In this document: piece by piece, positions 14,422 through 21,409 of the stretch
Numbering within the stretch: position 1 is the first letter of the stretch
Layout: each line of letters starts with the position of its first letter
Virus record (IMG/VR): IMGVR_UViG_3300028115_000120
Coordinates: 1 to 23,364 of that record
DNA length: 23,364 nt
From: a virus
Reading direction: 5' to 3' (one strand)
Notes under the pieces: generated by a model
What the model was told of the DNA's origin: nothing
Database searches by the model: none
The model's input: only the letters and a program-made list of their open reading frames with translations
Translations under genes and position numbers: made by a program

Positions 14422-15053
14422 TGTTTAAAGATATCAACCCGCGTATCAATGAGTATATGCAACTGAGTCCTATCGGTATGCAAGACGGTATCATGTTTGT
14501 TGTGTTGTCGATCAAGACACCATTCCATACCATGAAGACGCAGATGCTTGACTACAAACAGAATGGTCTTGACTCCAAGTATGTGTGGGGTTTCAAGAAG
14601 GATACACTCAAGTATCTGTTGGAGCATAGTGGTGAGTTGTACGATGACCTTATGGAGTTGTGGGTCACACCTAAGAAGGAGTTGGGTGGTACTGCTGACA
14701 CCAAGGATGCGGCCATGATGATGCGACTGATGGATGTTCCCGGTCTTGGTATGGTCAAGGCAGGCTTTGTCATGCAGATGATGTTCGGTCGCGTGGGGTG
14801 CATGGATGTACACAATACCCGCAGGTTCTACAAGGTTGACTCCAAGGATGTACAGATATCCGCAGGAGTGCGTAAGGACTCGACTAAGTTCAGAAAGATC
14901 ATTGGGTATGTGCAGTTGTGTAAAGGTAACCGCAGTACATCCAAGCTATGGGACTCATGGTGTGAGCAATTAGTGTACAAGCCTTGCAATCGTGGTCGCT
15001 TTGCCGATGGTAATGCGGTATCTCAATTCCATTTACAAGCATTGGTGGTGTAA
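14421..15053 (+). CDS. HhH-GPD (DNA glycosylase-like) protein
   Basis: A 210-aa protein. Residues 103-120 hold a helix-hairpin-helix (LMDVPGLGMVKAGFVMQM) and residues 127-134 hold CMDVHNTR. In endonuclease III-type glycosylases the matching pieces are LPGVGRKTA...VDTH(I/V)xR, with a catalytic Lys in the hairpin and a catalytic Asp. Here Asp 129 is present, whereas the Lys position reads Val 112 followed by Lys 113, one residue displaced. This would favour a monofunctional or divergent enzyme. The N-terminal 85 residues are helical. It may act on modified or damaged bases, or just bind DNA. GGAG precedes the start and the ATG overlaps the previous stop. Confidence 0.55.
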   Translation: MFKDINPRINEYMQLSPIGMQDGIMFVVLSIKTPFHTMKTQMLDYKQNGLDSKYVWGFKKDTLKYLLEHSGELYDDLMELWVTPKKELGGTADTKDAAMMMRLMDVPGLGMVKAGFVMQMMFGRVGCMDVHNTRRFYKVDSKDVQISAGVRKDSTKFRKIIGYVQLCKGNRSTSKLWDSWCEQLVYKPCNRGRFADGNAVSQFHLQALVV

Positions 15054-15054
15054 T

Positions 15055-15267
15055 ATGAAAGAGTTTGTGTTTACTGTACCATACAAAGAGACGGTAACAG
15101 GACTGACCACGTTTAGTGTAGAGGCTGAATCTCTTGAAGAGGCAACAAACAAACTTAACAAAGAATCGTATATGTATTATGTAGATTCAGAGGAGCATTC
15201 TTCAGATGACTATGAAGAGTTCTGGGGTGAGTTATCGTTAGAACGTGTAAAGGAGAAAGACAAATGA
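15055..15267 (+). CDS. Small early protein (70 aa), unknown function
   Basis: Starts at ATG 15055, one base after the previous stop; an in-frame earlier start at 14992 would overlap the HhH gene by 62 nt and is unlikely. The N-terminal half is an alternating strand pattern (FVFTVPYKETVTGLTTFSVE) followed by the helix SLEEATNKLNKE and an acidic Tyr-rich end. It looks like a small alpha/beta domain with similarity in layout to the 75-aa protein at 14194-14421. Function unknown. Confidence 0.65.
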   Translation: MKEFVFTVPYKETVTGLTTFSVEAESLEEATNKLNKESYMYYVDSEEHSSDDYEEFWGELSLERVKEKDK

Positions 15268-15611
15268 AAGGTGTATTAGTAGATCCGTATCTCAAGACTA
15301 TTGAGAACGTGGAAGTAAATGACTGGCGTGATATCCAGAATCACTTACAGTGTATGTGGTTTGGTTCTGGCGGATACGATGAGGGTGGCGATGCCATCTA
15401 TGTCAACGATGAGGGCTTGTATGAGGAGACAGAGTTCTGGTATGCACCTGATGTGTACCCTTATCCGTATGCAGGGCGTGTGTTGTTCCTTGGTATCAAT
15501 CGGGCCAATGGTGAGTCACAGGATGCATGGTTGGATGCAGAGGATGTTGCGGACATGGATCACAAGTTCATGACGCGCGATGAAGTAGCAGTGATGGGAG
15601 ATTTGCACTGA
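15264..15611 (+). CDS. DUF3846-like protein (115 aa)
   Basis: AAGGAG lies 9 nt before the ATG, which overlaps the previous stop by 4 nt (ATGA). The pattern MKGVLVDPYLKTIENVEV, then a helix, an acidic loop (DEGGDAIYVNDEGLYE) and PYPYAGRVLFLGIN resembles the phage/plasmid family DUF3846: a short domain with an N-terminal (K)xxLxDPxxxT strand and a late xGxxLxxG strand. It is of unknown function and common in phage early regions. The C-terminal ALWLDAED-like tail is acidic. The family match is by pattern memory. Confidence 0.55.
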   Translation: MKGVLVDPYLKTIENVEVNDWRDIQNHLQCMWFGSGGYDEGGDAIYVNDEGLYEETEFWYAPDVYPYPYAGRVLFLGINRANGESQDAWLDAEDVADMDHKFMTRDEVAVMGDLH

Positions 15612-15886
15612 TGTTTAAAGATGGTAGGGAGTATTACGGTACTCATTGGTGGTATGACCCAGAGGACAATGAGTTCTGTCTCAATGTCGTGTGGAAGTTT
15701 GAGAAGGGTGGAGACATTCCTGACTCATGGCACTTGCAGTCTGTTGAGTTGGAAGACTACAGTGATAGTTTGCCTCAAGGCTTCATCGAGGAAGTCAAGT
15801 GGATGTGCGGAACAGATAGAGAAATCTGGCGTTATGTTGTGAATGAAGGACCGTCAATGAAAATGGAAGAGGTAAGCTACGAATGA
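15611..15886 (+). CDS. Small acidic early protein (91 aa), unknown function
   Basis: The ATG shares its first base with the stop of the previous gene (TGATG) and GGGAG precedes it. The sequence is Trp/Tyr/Asp-rich (REYYGTHWWYDPEDNEFCL, KGGDIPDSWHLQSVELEDYS) and largely beta-like. I do not recognise it. The acidic, compact character is typical of phage-encoded inhibitors of host proteins or DNA mimics, but nothing specific supports that. Confidence 0.6.
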   Translation: MFKDGREYYGTHWWYDPEDNEFCLNVVWKFEKGGDIPDSWHLQSVELEDYSDSLPQGFIEEVKWMCGTDREIWRYVVNEGPSMKMEEVSYE

Positions 15887-16098
15887 AACATTACTATACA
15901 ATTGAAGAACTTGTGAACTTTTTAGAGAATTTAGATCCACTTACAATTGAGTTTGCTGACACTGAAGGTGCGCTCGATGCCATCATAGCGAGGCTGAAAT
16001 CACAGAGCGATCACATCGAGTGGATGCGTGGTCGTCTTGCGTTGGCTGAGCATGTCATCGGTGAGTTGTATCTCATGCAGAGGGAGTATGAAGAATGA
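15883..16098 (+). CDS. Small helical early protein (71 aa), unknown function
   Basis: The ATG overlaps the previous stop by 4 nt (ATGA) and AGAGGT precedes it. The protein is mainly helical (EELVNFLENLDPLTIEF, GALDAIIARLKSQSDHIEWM, RLALAEHVIGELYLM) with coiled-coil potential from residue 40 on. Function unknown. Its end overlaps the next micro-ORF by 4 nt. Confidence 0.6.
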   Translation: MKHYYTIEELVNFLENLDPLTIEFADTEGALDAIIARLKSQSDHIEWMRGRLALAEHVIGELYLMQREYEE

Positions 16099-16175
16099 GT
16101 TCGTTTGACAAACTATGGCATGGTGTGATACCATGTGGTCACTGGATGATCACAAAACCGTGGGGTAATCGATGA
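16095..16175 (+). CDS. Micro-ORF (26 aa), uncertain
   Basis: An ATGA overlap with the previous stop and another ATGA overlap with the next frame place this in the operon chain. It is rich in Trp, His and Gly (DKLWHGVIPCGHWMITKPWG). Its DNA contains a TTGACA and a small palindrome that could be regulatory, so the frame could be incidental. Low support. Confidence 0.35.
   Translation: MSSFDKLWHGVIPCGHWMITKPWGNR
16105..16134 (+). promoter_or_regulatory. Weak candidate promoter with palindromic -10 region
   Basis: TTGACA (16105-16110), an 18-nt spacer, extended TGA and TACCAT (16129-16134, 4 of 6). The -10 lies in the palindrome CATGGT-N5-ACCATG (16119-16135), a possible operator. It is weaker than the five consensus promoters. 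Confidence 0.35.
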
Positions 16176-16261
16176 GTATCAGTAAAGGATTCTTAATCTA
16201 TGCTGTCATCATTGCCTGCTCACTAGCAGGGAGATATATGAATGAGATGTCTGGGATGTAA
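16172..16261 (+). CDS. Micro membrane protein (29 aa)
   Basis: Starts by ATGA overlap with the previous micro-ORF. Residues about 4-20 (SKGFLIYAVIIACSLAGRY) form a single predicted transmembrane helix, followed by a short polar tail. Its end overlaps the zinc-ribbon gene by 20 nt. It resembles other tiny phage membrane proteins; function unknown. Confidence 0.45.
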   Translation: MSISKGFLIYAVIIACSLAGRYMNEMSGM

Positions 16262-16427
16262 CAAAGAGTTGACTGACTTTGAAGCGACTCGCAGGTATGC
16301 CGACTCAGAAGAGTTTATTGATATGTGTAATGATTGTTTCAAGCACACTGACATCAAAGCTCTTGAGCGTCATGACCTGATGAGTATCTCTGATGTGATG
16401 GAGCTTGACTCAGATGAAAATTCATGA
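16242..16427 (+). CDS. Small zinc-ribbon protein (61 aa)
   Basis: Two CxxC knuckles (CLGC at residues 3-6 and CNDC at 29-32) form a zinc ribbon with a long insert (RRYADSEEFIDM) between them. The remainder is helical and acidic. Such small zinc proteins are frequent in T7-like and T4-like phages of marine bacteria and are of unknown function; they may bind nucleic acids or host proteins. The last codons contain the -35 and spacer of the next promoter. Confidence 0.7.
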   Translation: MRCLGCNKELTDFEATRRYADSEEFIDMCNDCFKHTDIKALERHDLMSISDVMELDSDENS

Positions 16428-16433
16428 TACAAT
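16405..16433 (+). promoter_or_regulatory. Sigma70 promoter before the 94-aa gene and primase-helicase
   Basis: TTGACT (16405-16410), a 17-nt spacer, extended -10 TGA and TACAAT (16428-16433). Predicted start is about 16440. It lies at the end of the zinc-ribbon gene and would raise expression of the replication block. Confidence 0.75.
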
Positions 16434-16708
16434 ATTCTTACTTTATAGATACGCAAGAGATTTTAGTTATGGTTAATATCTTTAATATCCCTGAAGAGGA
16501 CTTCAGAGTTGCAATGGAGGAACACAATGATCATCAGACTCTTGTGGATTGTTGTGAGATGATTTATAAATATGGTCTGTTGCGTACACTCAACAGTCTC
16601 TCTGATTATTGTGAGGACAACAAGGAGGCGTATGCGTTGAGGATGTTGAGTCAATATTACAAGGAGAACGAGAGTGCCTTTTGTAAAGATGCACCAACCA
16701 TGCAATGA
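16424..16708 (+). CDS. Small helical protein (up to 94 aa), unknown function
   Basis: The frame from ATG 16424 overlaps the previous stop (ATGA), but transcripts from the promoter at 16405-16433 would begin near 16440. On that mRNA the usable start is ATG 16469 (MVNIFNIPEEDFRVAM), giving 79 aa and a more ordinary N-terminus. Both starts may be used. The protein is acidic and helical with several Cys and Tyr (LVDCCEMIYKYGLLRTL, YALRMLSQYYKE). It overlaps the primase-helicase start by 35 nt. Function unknown. Confidence 0.6.
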   Translation: MIQYSYFIDTQEILVMVNIFNIPEEDFRVAMEEHNDHQTLVDCCEMIYKYGLLRTLNSLSDYCEDNKEAYALRMLSQYYKENESAFCKDAPTMQ

Positions 16709-18278
16709 CTGTGGTTCAAGCGATGCGCTTGCAACTAACGATGACGGGTGGACTCATTGCTTCTCCTGTGAGGCACGTAGACCGCCTGAGTCAGACGATT
16801 GGGTAGAAAGGAATAGCGAGGTACTAATGCACGCAACAACACACGACAGTAAGCCTGTCCATGCGTTTGAGGACGCAAACTATCGAACGATCATTGACCG
16901 TGGTATCAGCAGTGACACTGCACGTACATACAAATGTGTTCAGTACGATGGACAAACCGCGTTCGCATACACAGATGACAATGGCAACATTATAGCTGAG
17001 AAGGTACGCTCTGCTGATAAGAAGTTCTTTGTCAATGGCAACTGGAAAGACGCACAGCTATATGGTCAGCATCTCTTCAGCAAGGGCGGTAAGTTTGTCA
17101 CCATTGTCGAGGGCGAGTTCGATGCGATGGCCGCGTACCAAATGCTTGGGTCTAAGTATCCGGTGGTTTCTATCCGGAACGGCGCGGCCTCTGCCGCCAA
17201 AGACATACGGTCTCACTACGAGTGGCTTGATTCCTTTGACAACATCGTGATCTGCTTTGACGCTGACGATGCAGGACAGAAGGCGGCATCACAGGTAGCT
17301 GAGATCTTTGGCAGTAAAGCCAAGGTGTTCAAGCATCTCGATGGTATGAAGGATGCGTGCGACTATCTTCAGAACAAGAAGATGAAGGAGTTCTCTGACA
17401 AGTGGTGGGCCTCTGAGCAACACGTACCTGATGGCATCATTGTCGGTAGCCAATTGTATGAGGATGTGATGAAGCCTCTTGCACCTGCCGATGTTGACTA
17501 TCCGTTTGCGGGTGTAAATGGGTTAACATATGGTATCCGAAAAGGTGAGTTAGTGACGATCACTGCAGGATCTGGGCTTGGTAAGTCTCAGTTTGTACGT
17601 GAGATTGTGTGGCATGTTCTCAACAAGACTGAGGAGAACCTTGGTCTGATGTTCCTTGAGGAGTCAGTACGCAAGACAGGTCTGTCACTGATGTCACTGG
17701 CGGCTAATCAACCACTTCACTTACCTGACTCAGATGCAACCACAGAAGACAAGAGGGATGCCTTTACCAAAACTTTAGGGACAGAGCGTATCTACTTGTT
17801 CGATCACTTTGGTAGCACCAGTGTCGATAACATTATCAATCGAGTGCGGTATCTTGCAAAAGCGTTGGGCTGTGGCTACGTCTTCCTTGACCACATCAGT
17901 ATTGTTGTGTCTGCTCAGGCTAGTGGTGATGAACGTAAGGCTATTGATGAGATCATGACCAAGCTACGTATGCTTGTGCAGGAGACTGGTATTGCTCTGA
18001 TTGTGGTGTCGCATCTCAAGCGTCCTGATACCAAGGGGCATGAAGAAGGTGCGGCTACATCACTGGCACAACTGCGTGGATCTGGTTCCATTGCTCAGCT
18101 ATCTGACATGGTGATTGGACTGGAGCGTAATGGTCAGGCTGAGGATGTTACTGAGCGCAACACTACCCGTGTGCGTGTTCTAAAGAACCGCTTCAGTGGG
18201 ACTACTGGTCCTGCGTGTAGCTTGCTGTACTCCCGTGACACTGGTAGAATGACTGAGGTAAATGATGAGGAGTTGTAA
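16674..18278 (+). CDS. Bifunctional primase-helicase (T7 gp4-like)
   Basis: A 534-aa replication enzyme; T7 gp4 is about 566 aa. A zinc-binding domain has C10-x2-C13 and C29-x2-C32 (CNDCG, HCFSC). The TOPRIM primase core carries VEGEFDA (about residue 146) and ICFDADDAG (about 190). The helicase domain has Walker A AGSGLGKS (about 296-303), a Walker B strand ending YVFLDHIS, and the gp4-type motif LRGSGSIAQLSD. It makes RNA primers for the lagging strand and unwinds the fork as a hexamer together with the DNA polymerase downstream. The start is a GTG at 16674, with AAGGAG 7 nt before it; the next ATG (MHQPC) lacks such a site. The stop overlaps the polymerase ATG by one base (TAATG). Confidence 0.9.
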   Translation: MPFVKMHQPCNDCGSSDALATNDDGWTHCFSCEARRPPESDDWVERNSEVLMHATTHDSKPVHAFEDANYRTIIDRGISSDTARTYKCVQYDGQTAFAYTDDNGNIIAEKVRSADKKFFVNGNWKDAQLYGQHLFSKGGKFVTIVEGEFDAMAAYQMLGSKYPVVSIRNGAASAAKDIRSHYEWLDSFDNIVICFDADDAGQKAASQVAEIFGSKAKVFKHLDGMKDACDYLQNKKMKEFSDKWWASEQHVPDGIIVGSQLYEDVMKPLAPADVDYPFAGVNGLTYGIRKGELVTITAGSGLGKSQFVREIVWHVLNKTEENLGLMFLEESVRKTGLSLMSLAANQPLHLPDSDATTEDKRDAFTKTLGTERIYLFDHFGSTSVDNIINRVRYLAKALGCGYVFLDHISIVVSAQASGDERKAIDEIMTKLRMLVQETGIALIVVSHLKRPDTKGHEEGAATSLAQLRGSGSIAQLSDMVIGLERNGQAEDVTERNTTRVRVLKNRFSGTTGPACSLLYSRDTGRMTEVNDEEL

Positions 18279-19930
18279 TGCAACCAAATGTACTGGTACT
18301 CGATATCGAAACCAACCTCGCGCATGACACCATCTGGTGTTGTGTGACCAAGGGTAATTGGTTTCCTGCGAGTGAAGGTAATGTGTTTACGCATGGACAA
18401 GGTGGACTGCAAGACTTAATCAATCAGGCTGACATTGTTGTTGGTCATAACATCATTGGGTTTGATGGTCCTGTCTTGTCAAGAGTATGGGGTATCAAGA
18501 TTCCTGTACGCAAGGTGCGTGATACATTAGTGATGTCAAGGCTATGGAATCCACAACTGGAGGGTGGTCATAGTCTACGTATGTGGGGTCAACGTCTTGG
18601 TGATTTCAAAGATGAGTTCACTGACTTTGACGGTGGCCTCACGCAAGAGATGATCAAGTATTGTAGGCAGGATGTCCATGTGACTACGCTGTTGTATGAG
18701 AAGCTCGACAAAGAGTTACAGGGCTACGCATACTCTGTTGATCTTGAGCATCGTGTTGCATACATCATGAAGAAGCAGGAAGACAATGGTTTTAAACTCA
18801 ATGAGAAAGAAGCTATCTCTTTATTGGCTCAACTTAAAGATCGAATGGCTTATATTACTGACCACTTGCAAAATATATTTCCTCCGATTGTGGAAGAGCG
18901 TTGGTCAGAGAAGACAGGCAAACAACTTAAAGACAGGGTTACCGTATTCAATGTGGGGTCAAGACAACAGATCGCACAGCGTCTGCAGGAACGTGGTGTT
19001 AAGTTTACTAAGACGACTGAGAAAGGGACTATCATAGTTGATGAGGGTACACTGAAAGCTATTGACTTACCTGAAGCACAACTGATTGCTGAGTACCTGA
19101 TGATACAGAAGCGGGTTGGTCTGCTTGAGTCATGGATTGATAACGTCAAGGATGACGGTAGGGTACATGGCAGGGTCATTACTAATGGTGCTGTGACTGG
19201 ACGCATGACACACCAGAAGCCCAATATGGGTCAAGTACCTAGTGTCAACAGCGAATATGGACCTGAGTGTCGTGGTCTGTGGACTGTTGATGATGGTAAC
19301 ATCTTATGCGGGACGGATCTTTCGGGGATCGAGTTACGTTGTCTTGCACATTACATGCAGGATGACGAGTGGACAGAGGAACTATTGAATGGGGACATCC
19401 ATCAGAAGAACGCTGATGCCGCAGGCATTACGAGACCGCAGGCTAAGACTCTTATATACGCGACATTGTACGGTGCAGGACCGGCCAAGGTTGGTAGTAT
19501 TGTCGGCGGAGGTGCGCGTGAAGGGAGTGAAGTACTCCAGAATTTTTATCGCAACACCCCTGCGTTATCAAGACTTATGGAGAAAGTTAAGAAGGTGGCG
19601 GTCAAAGGGTACGTACCCGGCTTGGATGGTAGAAGAATACTGGTGCGTAGCGAACACGCCGCACTTAATTCATTACTGCAAGGATGTGGTGCTATTATTG
19701 CGAAGCAGTGGTGCATCGAGGCGCACAAAGAGTTCAAGAGACAAAGACTTCCTGTACAGCAAGTTGCATTCGTGCATGATGAAATCCAGATTGAAGCACA
19801 GAGACCACATGCGGAAACTGTTGCGTCAATCATGGTAGCCTCTGCTCGCAAAGCGGGTGAGGTGTTGGGGTTTCGGTGTCCCGTAGATGCCGAAGCAAAG
19901 ATTGGTAACAATTGGTTTGACACGCACTAA
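18278..19930 (+). CDS. Family A DNA polymerase with 3'-5' exonuclease (T7 gp5-like)
   Basis: A 550-aa replicative polymerase. Exonuclease motifs: Exo I D9/E11 (VLDIETN), Exo II with D63 (VGHNIIGFD), Exo III Y128/D132 (YCRQD). Polymerase motifs: A with D347 (GTDLSGIELRCLAH), the O-helix with K390 and Y394 (RPQAKTLIYATLYGAG), and C with H500-D501-E502 (VHDEIQ). It closely parallels T7 gp5 in these motifs but is about 150 residues shorter. The thumb loop that carries the thioredoxin-binding domain in T7 is cut to about 25 residues (about 200-222), so another processivity mechanism is expected. Tyr at the 762-equivalent position matches T7. It sits between the primase-helicase and SSB. Confidence 0.93.
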   Translation: MQPNVLVLDIETNLAHDTIWCCVTKGNWFPASEGNVFTHGQGGLQDLINQADIVVGHNIIGFDGPVLSRVWGIKIPVRKVRDTLVMSRLWNPQLEGGHSLRMWGQRLGDFKDEFTDFDGGLTQEMIKYCRQDVHVTTLLYEKLDKELQGYAYSVDLEHRVAYIMKKQEDNGFKLNEKEAISLLAQLKDRMAYITDHLQNIFPPIVEERWSEKTGKQLKDRVTVFNVGSRQQIAQRLQERGVKFTKTTEKGTIIVDEGTLKAIDLPEAQLIAEYLMIQKRVGLLESWIDNVKDDGRVHGRVITNGAVTGRMTHQKPNMGQVPSVNSEYGPECRGLWTVDDGNILCGTDLSGIELRCLAHYMQDDEWTEELLNGDIHQKNADAAGITRPQAKTLIYATLYGAGPAKVGSIVGGGAREGSEVLQNFYRNTPALSRLMEKVKKVAVKGYVPGLDGRRILVRSEHAALNSLLQGCGAIIAKQWCIEAHKEFKRQRLPVQQVAFVHDEIQIEAQRPHAETVASIMVASARKAGEVLGFRCPVDAEAKIGNNWFDTH

Positions 19931-19946
19931 CAATGTGTGTTATAAT
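19917..19946 (+). promoter_or_regulatory. Consensus sigma70 promoter of the SSB operon
   Basis: TTGACA (19917-19922), an 18-nt spacer, TATAAT (19941-19946), with extended -10 TGT. Predicted start is about 19953, giving a leader of about 26 nt that contains AGGAG before the SSB ATG. The -35 and part of the spacer lie in the last codons of the polymerase gene. Confidence 0.87.
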
Positions 19947-19978
19947 ATATGTTCTATTACTTCCTATAGGAGAAAAGT

Positions 19979-20404
19979 ATGAGCGAAGTATTTAAACTTG
20001 ACAACGTAGAGTTGATGTGGCCCTTCCTGTATGAGCGTAACAAGCTCAGCGGTAAGTACCAAGTCGATATTGTGAACCTCGATGACGATCAGATCGAGGC
20101 TATCGAGAAGACTGGCGTGACTGTACGCTCTGATGCTAACAAGCCAGAGAAAGGGTTCTTCATTACGTGCAAGTCTAAGAACTACGAGATCACACCACAC
20201 GATAAGAATGGTGACGTGATTCCTTCAAGCATCAAGGTAGGCAATGGTTCTAAGGCGAACATTATGGTCAAGCCTTATTCTTGGAAGTCACCGACTGGTC
20301 AGTCAGGTATGTCGTTAAGCATTGCTAAACTTGTGATCACTGACCTGAACAAATATGAAGCACCTGAAGTCAATGAGATGGCTGAGGACGAAGAGACTCT
20401 GTGA
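19979..20404 (+). CDS. ssDNA-binding protein (T7 gp2.5-like)
   Basis: A 141-aa protein with AGGAG 8 nt before the ATG and a dedicated consensus promoter. The N-terminal FKLDNVELMWPFLYERNKLS and central beta-rich segment (about 40-120: KGFFITCKSKNYEI, GNGSKANIMVKPYSW) fit the OB-fold of gp2.5-type SSBs in T7-like phages. The acidic C-terminus (NEMAEDEETL) is the tail that contacts the primase-helicase and polymerase. It coats single-stranded DNA during replication. The strong promoter fits the need for stoichiometric amounts. It overlaps the next GTG start by 4 nt. Confidence 0.8.
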   Translation: MSEVFKLDNVELMWPFLYERNKLSGKYQVDIVNLDDDQIEAIEKTGVTVRSDANKPEKGFFITCKSKNYEITPHDKNGDVIPSSIKVGNGSKANIMVKPYSWKSPTGQSGMSLSIAKLVITDLNKYEAPEVNEMAEDEETL

Positions 20405-21099
20405 TCGCACTGATTGATGGCGACATCCTCTGTTACCGCATAGGATTTGCAACTCAAGAGGAATCTGAGGACATAGCTATCAGGACGATGGCTAGGTTCT
20501 TGGAAGACATGCTGATGTTTGATATCGACTGTTCAACATGGAGGACATACTTAACTGGCAGTTCAAACTATCGGCATGACTACGCCATCACTGCACCTTA
20601 CAAGGGCAACCGCAAGGGAGAGAAACCAGTACATCATGGTCTCTTGCGGGAGTACCTTCAATACTCATGGAACGGTGACGTGTACGAAGGGATCGAAGCT
20701 GACGATGCAATTGCAATCGAGGCAACCAAGTTCGGTGACGATTCCATCATCGTCTCCTTGGATAAAGACTTTGATCAAGTGCAAGGATGGCACTACAACT
20801 TTGTTAAGAAGGAGAAGTATTACATCACCGCAGAGCAGGGATTGCTCAACTTCTATATGCAGTTTCTTGTTGGTGACCGCATTGACAACATCATAGGTGT
20901 CAAAGGTATTGGCCCTAAGAAAGCTCACAAATTACTCAATGGACTGAGTGAACGGGAGATGTTTGATGTTTGTGTTGAGGAGTTAGGAAGCCACGAGAGG
21001 GCTGTCGAGAACGGAGTGTTGTTATACTTACAACGCAAGGAGAATGAGTTATGGAGTCCGCCAAGTGAAAACGCAGTCAGCGAAAGCGAAGGGGCGTAA
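20401..21099 (+). CDS. 5'-3' exonuclease, FEN family (T7 gp6-like)
   Basis: A 232-aa nuclease of the FEN superfamily. Acidic clusters: D6/D8 (LIDGDIL), E99/D101/D102 (IEADDA), D121/D123 (SLDKDFD), D159/D162 (VGDRIDN). The helix-hairpin-helix follows at about 165-177 (GVKGIGPKKAHKLL). These are the two-metal site and DNA-binding hairpin of phage exonucleases that remove RNA primers and degrade host DNA. The start is a GTG at 20401 overlapping the SSB stop by 4 nt; no better start is seen downstream. The C-terminus overlaps the next gene by 35 nt. Confidence 0.88.
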   Translation: MIALIDGDILCYRIGFATQEESEDIAIRTMARFLEDMLMFDIDCSTWRTYLTGSSNYRHDYAITAPYKGNRKGEKPVHHGLLREYLQYSWNGDVYEGIEADDAIAIEATKFGDDSIIVSLDKDFDQVQGWHYNFVKKEKYYITAEQGLLNFYMQFLVGDRIDNIIGVKGIGPKKAHKLLNGLSEREMFDVCVEELGSHERAVENGVLLYLQRKENELWSPPSENAVSESEGA

Positions 21100-21409
21100 G
21101 CTACAGCAGTGGGCGCGTGACCAAGTTCTCGATGTGTATCCCCATCTGGAGGAGGATGATGTTAGAAGTACAAGCATGGGTGTTAGTGGCAGTGATCTTC
21201 AACTTAGCCCTTTGGCTCGCAAGTCTTTCCCGTTCGATGTCGAATGCAAGTCGCTTGCGAGAGTTGGAGTCTATCGTTTTATTGACCAGTGCAACAATCG
21301 AGGCGATGCACAGCCACTTGTCATCGTTAAAGAAAACAGAAGAAAGCCTTTAGCTGTTGTTGATGCAGAGTATTTCTTTGAACTATTGAAGAAGGTTAAG
21401 CATGATTAA
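21065..21409 (+). CDS. PD-(D/E)xK endonuclease / resolvase-like protein
   Basis: A 114-aa protein starting at GTG 21065 (with GGAG 8 nt before it), preferred to ATG 21044. It begins VKTQSAKAKGRKLQQWARDQ. Asp 44 (SGSD) and E60-x-K62 (DVECKS) form a PD-(D/E)xK-type site; the preceding VRSTSMGVSG and following LSPLARKSFPF are typical of small nuclease proteins next to the exonuclease in T7-like marine phages. It could resolve branched DNA or trim host DNA. An assignment to T7 gp3 endonuclease I is not certain. Confidence 0.7.
   Translation: MKTQSAKAKGRKLQQWARDQVLDVYPHLEEDDVRSTSMGVSGSDLQLSPLARKSFPFDVECKSLARVGVYRFIDQCNNRGDAQPLVIVKENRRKPLAVVDAEYFFELLKKVKHD

Noticed and set aside
14331-14815. Minus-strand frames opposite the HhH-GPD-like gene
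   Set aside because: Composition rich in His, Ser, Thr and Leu typical of antisense translation; the plus-strand frame has operon overlaps and recognisable motifs.
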